From contig MBPM02000167.1 of NCBI GenBank assembly GCA_001695595.3, forward strand, positions 1 through 64,000: DNA of 64,000 nt, written 5' to 3'. This document shows positions 1-13,703 of the stretch, one piece after another. The notes beneath the pieces were generated by a model. That model was given only the letters and a program-made list of their open reading frames with translations. It ran no database searches and had not been told where the DNA came from. Both the position numbers and the translations under genes were made by a program. Position 1 is the first letter of the stretch. Every line of letters begins with the position of its first letter. The stretch comes from Plasmopara viticola. Lineage: Eukaryota > Oomycota > Peronosporomycetes > Peronosporales > Peronosporaceae.

Positions 1-3000
1 CATAAATTCGTTCTTCTATCATTCTAGACGTGCGCAGACGCAATAGAGCAACAACAAAGCGTATATTCGCTCTCGTGAAGTGCTAGGAAGATATACAGCC
101 TTTGCTACGCTTTTATCATTCTAGAAGTGCGCAGACGCTTTAGATCCATAACAAGGCGTATAGTCGCTCTTGTGAAGTGCTGAGATGATATACGGCCATA
201 GATACGTCCTTTCTATCATGCTAGACGTGCGAAGACGCAATAGAGCAACAACGAAGTGTATTCTCGCTCTTGGGAAGTGCTGGGATGATATAAGGCGATA
301 GATACGTCCTTTCTATCATTCTAGAATTGTGCACGCAATAGATGCACAACTAAGCATATAGTCGCTCTCGTGAAGTGCTGGGATGATACACGGCCATGGA
401 TACGTCCTTTACGCAATATATAGCAACAACAAGCGTATATTCGCTTTCGTGAAGTGCTAGGAAGATATACAGCCTTTGCTACGTCCTTTCTATCATTCTA
501 GAAGTGCGCAGACGCTTTAGATCCATAACAAGGCGTATAGTCGCTCTTGTGAAGTGCTGAGATGATATACGGCCATAGATACGTCCTTTCTATCATGCTA
601 GACGTGCGAAACCAATAGAGCAACAAAACGAAGTGAATTCTCGCTCTTGGGAAGTGCTGGGATCATATACGGCGATAGATACGTCCTTTCTATCATTCTA
701 GAAGTGCGCAGACGCAATAGATGCACAACTAGGCATATAGTCGCTCTCGTGAAGTGCTGAGATGATATACGGCCATAGATACGCCCTTTCTATCATGCTA
801 GACGTGCGAAGACGCAATAGAGCAACAAGAAAGTCTATATTCGCTCTTGAGAAGTGCCCGGATTATATACGGCCATAGATACATCCTTTTATTCATTTAG
901 AAGTGCGCAGACGCAATAAACAAAAAAACAAAGCGTATATTCGCTTCGTGAAGTGTAGGAAAATATACGGCCTTTGCTACGTCCTTTCTATCATTCTAGA
1001 GTGCGCAGACGCTTTAGATCCACAACAAGGCGTATAGTCGCTTCTTGTAGCTGCTGAGATGATATCGGCCATAGATACGTCCTTTCTATCATGCTAGACG
1101 TGCGAAGACGCAATAGAGCAACAACAAAGTCTATATTCGCTCTTGGGAAGTGCCCGGATGATATACGGCCATAGATACATCCTTTCTATCATTCTAGAAG
1201 TGCGCAGACGCAATAAAACAAAAAACAAAGCGTATATTCGCTCTCGTGAAGTGCTAGGAAAATTTACGGCCTTTGATACGTCCTTTCTATCATTCTATAA
1301 GTGCGCAGACGCTTTAGATCCACAACAAGGCGTATAGTCGCTCTTGTGAAGTGCTGAGATGATATACGGCCATAGATACGTCCTTTCTATCATGCTAGAA
1401 CGTGCGAAGACGCAATAGGCAACAACAAGTTATTCTAGCTCTTGGGAAGTGCCCGGATGATATACGGCCATAGATACGTCCTTTCTATCATTCTAGTCGT
1501 GCGCAAACGCAATAGAGCAACAACAAAGCGTATATTCGCTCTCGTTTAGTGCTGTGAAGATTTACAGCCTTTGCTACGCCCTTTCTATCATTCTAGACGT
1601 GCGCAGACGCAATAAAGCAACAACAAAGTGTATTTTCGCTCTTGGGAAGTGCTGGGATGATATACGGCCATAGATACGTTCTTTCTATCATTCTAGATGT
1701 GCGAAGACGCAATAAAGAAACAACAAAGTGTATTTTTGCTCTTGAGAAGTGCTGAGATGATATACGGCCATAAATTCGTTCTTTCTATCATTCTAGACGT
1801 GCGCAGACGCAATAGAGCAACAACAAAGCGTATATTCGCTCTCTTGAAGTGCTAGGAAGATATACAGCCTTTGCTACGCCCTTTTTATCATTCTAGAAGT
1901 GTGCAGACGCTTTAGATCCATAACAAGGCGTATAGTCGCTCTTGTGAAGAGCTGAGATGATATACGGCCATAGATACGTCCTTTCTATCATGCTAGACGT
2001 GCGAAGACGCAATAGAGCAACAACGAAGTGTATTCTCGTTCTTGGGAAGTGCTGGGATCATATACGGCGCTAGATACGTCCTTTCTATCATTCTAGAAGT
2101 GCGCAGACGCAATAGATGCACAACTAGGCATATAGTCGCTCTCGTGAAGTGCTGAGATGATACACGGCCATTGATACGTCCTTACGCAATATAGCAACAA
2201 CAAAGCGTATATTCGCTTTCGTGAAGTACTAGGAAGATATACAGCCTTTGCTACGTCCTTTCTATCATTCTAGAAGTGCGCAGACGCTTTAGATCCATAA
2301 CAAGGCGTATAGTCGCTCTTGTGAAGAGCTGAGATGATATACGGCCATAGATACGTCCTTTCTATCATGCTAGACGTGCGAAGACGCAATAGAGCAACAA
2401 CGAAGTGAATTCTCGCTCTTGGGAAGTGCTGGGATCATATACGGCGATAGATACGTCCTTGTTATCATTCTAGAAGTGCGCAGACGCAATAGATGCACAA
2501 CTAGGCATATAGTCGCTCTCGTGAAGTGCTGAGATGATACACGGCCATGGATACGTCCTTTCTATCATTCTAGACGTGCGCAGACGCAATATAGCAACAA
2601 AAAAGCGTATATTCGCTCTCGTGAAGTGCTAGGAAAATATACGGCCTTTGCTACGTCCTTTCTATCATTCTAGAAGTGCGCAGACGCTTTAGATCCATAA
2701 CAAGGCGTATAGTCGCTCTTGTGAAGTGCTGAGATGATATACGGCCATAGATACGTCCTTTCTATCATGCTAGACGTGCGAAGACGCAATAGAGCAACAA
2801 CAAAGTCTATATTCGCTCTTGGGAAGTGCCCGGATGATATACGGCCATAGATACATCCTTTTTATCATTCTAGAAGTGCGCAGACGCAATAAAGCAAAAA
2901 ACAAAGCGTATATTCGCTCTCGTGAAGTGCTAGGAAAATATACGGCCTTTGCTACGTCCTTTCTATCATTCTAGAAGTGCGCAGACGCTTTAGATCCACA

Positions 3001-4760
3001 ACAAGGCGTATAGTCGCTCTTGTGAAGAGCTGAGATGATATACGGCCATAGATACGTCCTTTCTATCATGCTAGACGTGCGAAGACGCAATAGAGCAACA
3101 ACGAAGTGTATTATCGCTCTTGGGAAGTGCTGTGAAGATATACGGCGATAGCTACGTCGTTGTTATCATTCTAGAAGTGCGCAGACGCAATAGATGCACA
3201 ACTAGGCATATAGTCGCTCTCGTGAAGTGCTGAGATGATACACGGCCATGGATACGTCCTTTCTATCATTCTAGACGTGCGCAGACGCTTTAGATCCATA
3301 ACAAGGCGTATAGTGACTCTTGTGAAGAGCTGAGATGATATACGGCCATAGATACGTCCTTTCTATCATGCTAGCCGTGCGAAGACGCAATAGAGCAACA
3401 ACGAAGTGAATTCTAGCTCTTGGGAAGTGCTGATATCATATACGGCGATAGATACGTCCTTTCTATCATTCTAGAAGTGCGCAGACGCAATAGATGCACA
3501 ACTAGGCATATAGTCGCTCTCGTGAAGTGCTGAGATGATACACGGCCATGGATACGTCCTTTCTATTATTCTAGACGTGCGCAGACGCAATATAGCAACA
3601 ACAAAGCGTATATTTGCTCTCGTGAAGTGCTAGGAAGATATACAGCCTTTGCTACGTCCTTTCTATCATTCTAGAAGTGCGCAGACGCTTTAGATCCATA
3701 ACAAGGCGTATAGTCGCTCTTGTGAAGAGCTGAGATGATATACGGCCATAGATACGTCCTTTCTATCATTCTAGACGTGCGAAGAGGCAATAGAGCAACA
3801 ACGAAGTGTATTCTCGCTCTTGGGAAGTGCTGTGAAGATATACGGCGATAGATACGTCCTTGTTATCATTCTAGAAGTGCGCAGACGCAATAGTTGCACA
3901 ACTAGGCATATAGTCGCTCTCGTGAAGTGCTGAGATGATATACGGCCATAGATACGCCCTTTCTATCATGCTAGACGTGCGAAGACGCAATAGAGCAACA
4001 ACAAAGTGTATTTTCGCTCTTGGGATGTGCTGGGATGATACACGGCCATGGATACGTCCTTTCTATCATTCTAGACGTGCGCAGACGCTTTAGATCCACA
4101 ACAAGGCGTATAGTCGCTCTTGTGAAGTGCTGAGATGATATACGGCCATAGATACGTCCTTTCTATCATGCTAGACGTGCGAAGACCAATAGAGCAACAA
4201 CAAAGTCTATATTCGCTCTTGGGAAGTGCCCGGATTATATACGGCCATAGATACATCCTTTTTATCATTCTAGAAGTGCGCAGACGCAATAAAACAAAAA
4301 AACAAAGCGTATATTCGCTCTCGTGAAGTGCTAGGAAAATATACGGCCTTTGCTACGTCCTTTATATCATTCTAGAAGTGCGCAGACGCTTTAGATCCAC
4401 AACAAGGCGTATAGTCGCTCTTGTGAAGTGCTGTGATGATATACGGCCATAGATACGTCCTTTCTATCATGCTAGACGTGCGAAGACGCAATAGAGCAAC
4501 AACAAAGTCTATATTCGCTCTTGGGAAGTGCCCGGATGATATACGGCCATAGATACATCCTTTTTATCATTCTAGAAGTGCGCAAACGCAATAAAACAAA
4601 AAACAAAGCGTATATTCGCTCTCGTGAAGTGCTAGGAAAATATACGGCCTTTGATACGTCCTTTCTATCATTCTAGAAGTGCGCAGACGCTTTAGATCCA
4701 AAACAAGGCGTATAGTCGCTCTTGTGAAGTGCTTAGATGATATACGGCCATAGATACGTC

Positions 4761-6160
4761 CTTTCTATCATGCTAGACGTGCGAAGACGCAATAGAGCAA
4801 CAACAAAGTGTATTCTCGCTCTTGGGAAGTGCCCGGATGATATACGGCCATAGATACGTCCTTTCTATCATTCTAGTCGTGCGAAGACGCAATAGAGCAA
4901 CAACAAAGTGTATTCTCGCTCTTGGGAAGTGCTGTGAAAATATACGGCGATAGATACGTCGTTGTTATCATTCTAGAAGTGCGCAGACGCAATAGAGCAA
5001 CAACTAGGCATATAGTCGCTCTCGTGAAGTGCTGAGATGATACACGGCCATGGATACGTCCTTTCTATCATTCTAGACGTGCGCAGACGCAATATAGCAA
5101 AAACAAAGCGTATATTTGCTCTCGTGAAGTGCTAGGAAGATATACAGCCTTTGCTACGTCCTTTCTATCATTCTAGAAGTGCGCAGACGCTTTAGATCCA
5201 CAACAAGGCGTATAGTCGCTCTTGTGAAGAGCTGAGATGATATACGGCCATAGATACGTCCTTTCTATCATGCTAGACGTGCGAAGACGCAATAGAGCAA
5301 CAACGAAGTGTATTCTCGCTCTTGGGAAGTGCTGTGAAAATATACGGCGATAGATACGTCCTTTCTATCATTCTAGAAGTGCGCAGACGCAATAGATGCA
5401 CAACTAGGCATATAGTCGCTCTCGTGAAGTGCTGAGATGATACACGGCCATGGATACGTCCTTTCTATCATGCTAGACGTGCGAAGACGCAATAGAGCAA
5501 CAACAAAGTGTATTCTCGCTCTTGGGAAGTGCCCGGATGATATACGGCCATAGATACGTCCTTTCTATCATTCTAGTCGTGCGAAGACGCAATAGAGCAA
5601 CAACAAAGTGTATTCTCGCTCTTGGGAAGTGCTGTGAAAATATACGGCGATAGATACGTCGTTGTTATCATTCTAGAAGTGCGCAGACGCAATAGAGCAA
5701 CAACAAAGCGTATAGTCGCTCTCGTGAAGTGCTGAGATGATACACGGCCATGGATACGTCCTTTCTATCATTCTAGACGTGCGCAGACGCAATATAGCAA
5801 AAAACAAAGCGTTTATTTGCTCTCGTGAAGTGCTAGGAAGATATACAGCCTTTGCTACGTCCTTTCTATCATTCTAGAAGTGCGCAGACGCTTTAGATCC
5901 ACAACAAGGCGTATAGTCGCTCTTGTGAAGAGCTGAGATGATATACGGCCATAGATACGTCCTTTCTATCATGCTAGACGTGCGAAGACGCAATAGAGCA
6001 ACAACGAAGTGTATTCTCGCTCTTGGGAAGTGCTGTGAAAATATACGGCGATAGATACGTCCTTTCTATCATTCTAGAAGTGCGCAGACGCAATAGATGC
6101 ACAACTAGGCATATAGTCGCTCTCGTGAAGTGCTGAGATGATACACGGCCATGGATACGT
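4761..6160. repeat. Satellite higher-order repeat, 2 x 700 bp (7-mer)
   Basis: Bases from 4761 and from 5461 match monomer by monomer for seven monomers. Both copies contain the rare variants 'ttctagtcgt' followed 100 bp later by 'gttgttatca'. The match fades after about 6160. This shows local amplification of a seven-monomer block inside the satellite. Confidence 0.8.
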
Positions 6161-9094
6161 CCTTTCTATCATTCTAGACGTGCGAAGACGCAATAAAGCA
6201 AAAAACAAAGCGTATATTCGCTCTCGTGAAGTGCTAGGAAAATATACGGCCTTTGCTACGTCCTTTCTATCATTCTAGAAGTGCGCAGACGCTTTAGATC
6301 CATAACAAGGCGTATAGTCGCTCTTGTGAAGTGCTGAGATGATATACGGCCATAGATACGTCCTTTCTATCATGCTAGACGTGCGAAGACGCAATAGAGC
6401 AACAACAAAGTGTATATTCGCTCTTGGGAAGTGCCCGGATGATATACGGCCATAGATACATCCTTTTTATCATTCTAGAAGTGCGCAGACGCAATAAAAC
6501 AAAAAACAAAGCGTATATTCGCTCTCGTGAAGTGCTAGGAAAATTTACGGCCTTTGATACGTCCTTTCTATCATTCTAGAAGTGCGCAGACGCTTTAGAT
6601 CCACAACAAGGCGTATAGTCGCTCTTGTGAAGTGCTGAGATGATATACGGCCATAGATACGTCCTTTCTATCATGCTAGACGTGCGAAGACGCAATAGAG
6701 CAACAACAAAGTGTATTCTCGCTTTTGGGAAGTGCCCGGATGATATACGGCCATAGATACGTCCTTTTCATCATTCTAGTCGTGCGCAGACGCAATAGAG
6801 CAACAACAAAGCGTATATTCGCTCTTGTGAAGCGCTGTGAAGATTTACGGCCACAGATACGCCCTATCTATCATTCTAGACGTGCGAAGACGCAATAAAG
6901 CAACAACAAAGTGTATTTTTGCTCTTGGGAAGTGCTGGGATGATATACGGCCATAGATACGTTCTTTCTATCATTCTAGATGTGCGAAGACGCAATAAAG
7001 AAACAACAAAGTGTATTTTTGCTCTTGAGAAGTGCTGAGATGATATACGGCCAAAGATTCGTTCTTTCTATCATTCTAGACGTGCGCAGACGCAATAGAG
7101 CATCAACTAAGCGTATATTTGTATTCGTGAAATGCTGTGAAGATATACGGCGATAGACACGTCCTTGTTATCATTCTAGAAGTGCGCAGACGCAATAGAT
7201 GCACAACGAAGCGTATAGTCGCTCTCGTGAAGTGCTGGGATGATACACGGTCATGTTCGTCCTTGCTATCATTCTAGACGTGCGCAGACGCAATAGATCC
7301 ACAACAAGGCGTATAATTGTTCTCGTGAAGTGATGAGATCATATACGGCCATAGATACGTCCTTTCTATCATTCTAGACGTGCGAAGACGCAATAAAGAA
7401 ACAACGAAGTGTATTCTCGCTCTTGGGAAGTGCTGGGATGATATACGGCCATTTATACGTCCTTTCTATCATTCTAGACGTGCGCAGACGCAATAGAACC
7501 ACAACAAAGCATATATTCGCTCTTGTGAAGTACTGGGATGATACACGGCCATAGATACATCCTTTCTATCTTTCTAGACGTGTGCTGACGCAATAGAGCC
7601 ACAACAAGCGTATATTCGCTCTTCTGAAGTGCTCGGATGATATACGGCCATAGATACATCCTTTCTATCATTCTAGACGTGTGCAGCTGCAACAGGGTCA
7701 CAACTAAGCGTATAGTCGCTCTTGTGAAGTGCTGTGAAGATAAACGGCCTTAGATACTTCCTTTTCATCATTCTAGACGTGCGCAAACGCAATAGAGCCA
7801 CAACTAGCGTATATTCGCTCTTGTGAAGTGCTGAGATGATATACGGCCATAATTTCGTCCTTTCTATCATTCTAGACGTGCGCAGACGCAATATAGCAGG
7901 AACAAAGCGTATATTCGCTCTCGTGAAGTGCTGTGAAGATATACGGCCTTAGATACGTCGTTTCTATCCTTCTAGAAGTGCGCAGACGCAATAGAACTAC
8001 AACTAAGCGTAGAGTCGCCCTAATGAAGTACTGAGATGATATACGGCCATTAATACGTCCTTTCTTTCTTTCAAGACGTGTGCAGACGCAATAGAGCCAC
8101 AACAAGCGTATGTTCGCTCTCGTGAAGTGCTGGGATGATACACGGCCATGGATACGTCCTTTCTGTCATTCTAAAAGTACGCTCACGCAATAGATCCACA
8201 GCAAGGCGTATATTTGTTCTCGTGAAGTGCTGAGATGAATATACCATGTATTCTCGCTCTTGAAAAGTGCCCGGATCATATACGGCCATTTATACGTCCT
8301 TCCTATCTTTCTAGACGTGCGCAGACGCAATCGAGCGACAACAAAGCGTATATTTGTCTTCGTGGAGTGCTGTGAAGATAAACGGCGATAGATACGTCCT
8401 TTCTATCATTCTAGAAGTGCGAAGACGCAATAGATATACAACTAAGCATATAGTCGCTCTCGCGAAGTGCTGGGATGATACACGGCCATGGGTACGTTCT
8501 TTCTATCATTCTAGATATGCGCAGACGCAATAGAGCAACAACAAAGTGCATTTTTGCTCTTGGGAAGTGCTGGGATGATATACGGCCATTTATACGTCCT
8601 TTCTATCTTTCTAGACGTGCGCAGACGCAATAGAGCGACAACAAAGCGTATTCGCTCTCGTGAAGTGCTAGGAAGATATACGGCCTTTGATACGTCCTTT
8701 TTATCATTCTAGAAGTGCGCAGACGCAATAGAGCAACAACAAAGTGTAATTTCGCTCTTGGGAAGTGCTGGGATGATATACGGCCATTTATACGTCCTTT
8801 CTATCTTTCTAGACGTGCGCAGACGCAATAGAGCGACAACAAAGCGTATATTTGTCTTCGTGGAGTGCTGTGAAGAAAAACGGCGATAGATACGTCCTTT
8901 CTATCATTCTAGAAGTGCTCAGACGCAATAGATATACAGTCAAGCATACAGTCGCTTTCGCGAAATGCTGGGATGATACACGGCCATGGGTACGTCCTTT
9001 CTATCATTCTAGATATGCGCAGACGCAATAGAGCAACAACAAAGTGTATTCTCGCTCTTGGGAAGTGCTGTGAAGATATATGGCCATACGTTCG

Positions 9095-12000
9095 TCCTTT
9101 CTATCATTCTAGACGTGCGAAGATGCAATAGAGCCACCACTAAGCGTATATTCGCTCTCGTGAAGTGCTGTGAAGATAAACGGCCTAAGACACTTCCTTT
9201 TTATCATTGTCGACGTGCGCAGACGCAATAGATTCATTACAAGACGTATAGTCGCTCTTGGGAAGTGCTGGAATGAATTACGGCCATATATACGTCCTTT
9301 CTATCATTCGAGACGGCGCAGACGCAATAGAGCAACAACAAGGCGTATAGTCGCTCTTGTGAAGTGCTGAGATGAGATACGGCCATCCATACGTCCTTTC
9401 TATCTTTCTTGACGTGTGCAGACGCAACAGAGCCACCACTAAGCGTATATTCGCTCTCGTGAAGTGCTGTGAAGATATACGGCCTAAGACACTTCCTTTT
9501 TATCATTGTCGACGTGCGCAGACGCAATAGATTCATTACAGGACGTATAGTCGCTCTTGGGAAGTGCTGGAATGAATTACGGCTATAGGTACGTCCTTTC
9601 TATCATTCTAGAAGTACGCAGACGCAATAGAGCAACAACAAAGCGTATATTCGCTCTTGTGAAGTGCTGTGAAGATATACGGCCATAGATACGCCCTTTC
9701 TATCATTCTAGACGTGTGCAGACGCAATAGAGCCACCGCTAAGCGTATATTCGCTCTCGTGAAGTGCTGTGAAGATATACGGCCTAAGACACTTCCTTTT
9801 TATCATTGTCGACGTGCGCAGACGCAATAGATTGATAACAAGGCGTATAGTCGCTCTTGGGAAGTGCTGGAATAAATTACGGCCATAGGTACGTCCTTTC
9901 TATCATTCTAGACGTGCGAAGATGCAATAGAGCCACCACTAAGCGTATATTCGCTCTCGTGAAGTGCTGTGAAGATATACGGCCTAAGACACTTCCTTTT
10001 TATCATTGTCGACGTGCGCAGACGCAATAGATTCATTACAAGACATATAGTCGCTCTTGGGAAGTGCTGGAATGAATTACGGCCATATATACGTCCTTTC
10101 TATCATTCAAGACGGCGCAGACGCAATAGAGCAACAACAAGGCGTCTAGTCGCTCTTGTGAAGTGCTGAGATGAGATACGGCCATCCATACGTCCTTTCT
10201 ATCTTTCTAGACGTGTGAAGACGCAACAGAGCCACCACTAAGCGTATATTCGCTCTCGTGAAGTGCTGTGAAGATATACGGCCTAAGACACTTCCTTTTA
10301 ATCATTGTAGACGTGCGCAGACGCAATAGATCCATAACATAGCGAGTAGTCGCTCTTGTGAAGTGCCTAAATAATATACGGCCATAGGTACGTCCTTTCT
10401 ATCATTCTAGACGTGCGAAAATGCAATAAAGCAACAATGAAGTGTATTCTCGCTCTTGGGAAGTGCTGTGAAGATATACGGCCATACATACGTCCTTTCT
10501 ATATTTCTAGACGTGTGCAGACGCAATAGAGCCACCGCTAAGCGTATATTCGCTCTCGTGAAGTGCTGTGAAGATATACGGCCTAAGACACTTCCTTTTT
10601 ATCATTGTCGACGTGCGCAGACGCAATAGATTGATAACAAGGCGTATAGTCGCTCTTGGGAAGTGCTGGAATGAATTACGGCCATAGGTACGTCCTTTCT
10701 ATCATTCTAGACGTGCGAAGATGCAATAGAGCCACCACTAAGCGTATATTCGCTCTCGTGAAGTGCTGTGAAGATATACGGCCTAAGACACTTCCTTTCT
10801 ATCATTGTCGACGTGCGCAGACGCAATAGATTCATTACAAGACATATAGTCGCTCTTGGGAAGTGCTGGAATGAATTACGGCCATATATACGTCCTTTCT
10901 ATCATTCAAGACGGCGCAGACGCAATAGAGCAACAACAAGGCGTCTAGTCGCTCTTGTGAAGTGCTGAGATGAGATACGGCCATCCATACGTCCTTTCTA
11001 TCTTTCTTGACGTGTGCAGACGCAACAGAGCCACCACTAAGCGTATATTCGCTCTCGTGAAGTGCTGTGAAGATATACGGCCTAAGACACTTCCTTTTTA
11101 TCATTGTCGACGTGCGCAGACGCAATAGATTCATTACAGGACGTATAGTCGCTCTTGGGAAGTGCTGGAATGAATTACGGCTATAGGTACGTCCTTTCTA
11201 TCATTCTAGAAGTACGCAGACGCAATAGAGCAACAACAAAGCGTATATTCGCTCTTGTGAAGTGCTGTGAAGATATACGGCCATAGATACGCCCTTTCTA
11301 TCATTCTAGACGTGTGCAGACGCAATAGAGCCACCGCTAAGCATATATTCGCTCTCGTGAAGTGCTGTGAAGATATACGGCCTAAGACACTTCCTTTTTA
11401 TCATTGTCGACGTGCGCAGACGCAATAGATTGATAACAAGGCGTATAGTCGCTCTTGGGAAGTGCTGAGATGAGATACGGCCATCCATACGTCCTTTCTA
11501 TCATTCTAGACGTGCGAAGATGCAATAGAGCCACCACTAAGCGTATATTCGCTCTCGTGAAGTGCTGTGAAGATATACGGCCTAAGACACTTCCTTTTTA
11601 TCATTGTCGACGTGCGCAGACGCAATAGATTCATTACAAGACATATAGTCGCTCTTGGGAAGTGCTGGAATGAATTACGGCCATATATACGTCCTTTCTA
11701 TCATTCAAGACGGCGCAGACGCAATAGAGCAACAACAAGGCGTCTAGTCGCTCTTGTGAAGTGCTGAGATGAGATACGGCCATCCATACGTCCTTTCTAT
11801 CTTTCTAGACGTGTGAAGACGCAACAGAGCCACCACTAAGCGTATATTCGCTCTCGTGAAGTGCTGTGAAGATATACGGCCTAAGACACTTCCTTTTAAT
11901 CATTGTAGACGTGCGCAGACGCAATAGATCCATAACATAGCGAGTAGTCGCTCTTGTGAAGTGCCTAAATAATATACGGCCATAGGTACGTCCTTTCTAT

Positions 12001-12300
12001 CATTCTAGACGTGCGAAAATGCAATAAAGCAACAATGAAGTGTATTCTCGCTCTTGGGAAGTGCTGTGAAGATATACGGCCATACATACGTCCTTTCTAT
12101 ATTTCTAGACGTGTGCAGACGCAATAGAGCCACCGCTAAGCGTATATTCGCTCTCGTGAAGTGCTGTGAAGATATACGGCCTAAGACACTTCCTTTTTAT
12201 CATTATCGACGTGCGCAGACGCAATAGATTGATAACAAGGCGTATAGTCGCTCTTGGGAAGTGCTGGAATGAATTTCGGCCATAGGTACGTCCTTTCTAT
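9095..12300. repeat. Satellite higher-order repeat, 2 x 1,598 bp (16-mer)
   Basis: The sequence from about 9,095 recurs at a constant offset of 1,598 bases. Examples are 9237-9536 against 10835-11134, and the 'gaagtacgcag' variant at 9610 against 11208. A weaker 799-bp sub-period is visible: blocks starting at 9170, 9969, 10768 and 11567 are near copies. One monomer per half-unit is 99 bp, so 8 monomers make 799 bp. Many members carry a variant with 'cctaagacacttcc' and 'tcattgtcgacg' that is rare elsewhere in the array. Confidence 0.85.
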
Positions 12301-13703
12301 CATTCTAGAAGTACGCAGACGCAATAGAGCAACAACAAAGCGTATATTCGCTCTTGTGAAGTGCTGTGAAGATATACGGCCATAGATACGCCCTTTCTAT
12401 CATTCTAGACGTGCGAAGACGCAACAAAGCAACAACGAAGTGTATTTTCGCTCTTAGGAAGTGCTGGTATGATATACGGCCATAGATACGTCCTTTTAAT
12501 CATTCTAGACGTGCGAAGACGCAATAGAGCAACAACAAAGCGTATGTTCGCTCTTGTGAAGTGCTGTGAAGATATACGGCCATAGATTCGCCATTTCTAT
12601 CATTCTAGACGTGTGAAGACGCAATAAACCAACAACAAAGTGTATATTGGCTCTTTGGAAGTGTTGGGATGATATACGGCCGTAGATACGTCCTTTTTAT
12701 CATTCTAGACGTGTACAGACGGAATAGAGCAACAACATAGCGTATCTTCGGTCTCGTGAAGTGCTGTAAGATATAGGGTATTTGATACGTCCTTTTTTTC
12801 ATTCTAGAAGTGCGCAGACGCAAAAGATCCACAACAAGGCGTATAGTCGCTCTTGTGAATTGCTGAGATCATATACGGCCATAGGTACGTCCTTTCTATC
12901 ATTCTAGACGTGCGAAGACGCAATAGAGCCACCACTAAGCGTATATTTGCTCTCGTGAAGTGCTGTGAAGATATACGGCCTTAGACACTTCCTTCTTATC
13001 ATTGTAGACATGCGCAGAAGCAATAGATCCATAACATAGCATATAGTCGCTCTTGTGAAGTGCCTAGATGATATACAGCTATAGATACGTCCTTTCTATC
13101 ATTCTAGACGTGCGAAGACGCAATAAAGCAACAACAAAGTGTATTCTCGGTCTTGGGAAGTGCTGTGAAGAGATACGGCCATACATACGTCCTTTCTATC
13201 TTTCTAGACGTGTGCAGACGGAATAGATCCATAACGAACGTGTAGTCGCTCTCGTGAAGTGCTGAGATGATATACGGCCATACATACGTCCTTTCTATCA
13301 TTCTAGACGTGCGAAGACGCAATAAAGCAACCATGAAGTGTATTCTCGCTCTTGAGAAGTGCTGTGAAGATATACGGCCATACATACGTCCTTTCTATCT
13401 TTGTAGACGTGTGCAGACCCAATAGATTCACAACTAAGCGTATAGTCGCTCTTGTGAAGTGCTGGGATGATGTACGGTCATTGATACGTCCTTTCTATCA
13501 TTCTAGACGTGTGAAGACGCAATAAAGCAACAACAAAGTGTATTTTCGCTCCTTGGATATACTGAGATGATATACGGCCATAGATACGTCCTTTCTATCA
13601 TTCTAGACGTGTGAAGACGCAATAAAGCAACAACAAAGTGTATATTGGCTCTTTGGAAGTGTTGGGATGATATACGGCCGTAGATACGTCCTTTTTATAT
13701 TGA

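Larger units (their letters stand above)
1..13699. repeat. Satellite array, 100-bp monomer (about 137 copies)
   Basis: The whole stretch is one head-to-tail tandem array. The block 'ctttctatcattctaga' recurs every 100 bases (for example 5061, 5161, 5261, 5361, 5461). Each monomer has an XbaI-like tctaga core, a 'gcgcagacgcaata' block, and a 'tatacggccatagatacgtcc' type block. Copies differ by substitutions and rare 1-2 bp indels. The left 6 kb is fairly uniform, 7-9 kb and 12.3-13.7 kb are more diverged, and 9.1-12.3 kb is a separately amplified block. Short open frames on both strands follow from the 100-bp period and are not credible genes. No element interrupts the array. The left end runs off the window. 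Function unknown; a centromeric or pericentromeric satellite is one possibility. Confidence 0.97.

Noticed and set aside
9237..11134. Repeated open frames of 66-99 codons in the satellite (both strands)
   Set aside because: They follow from the 100-bp repeat (three monomers are 300 nt), have no codon or domain signal, and break wherever monomers vary.
1..13699. CRISPR-like array (regular repeats)
   Set aside because: Monomers are contiguous with no unique spacers, and the surrounding sequence is eukaryotic retrotransposon. It is a satellite.
1..13699. Oomycete initiator in each satellite monomer ('atcattcta')
   Set aside because: Only a partial match to the initiator and no flanking CAWTTT; too weak to call promoters.
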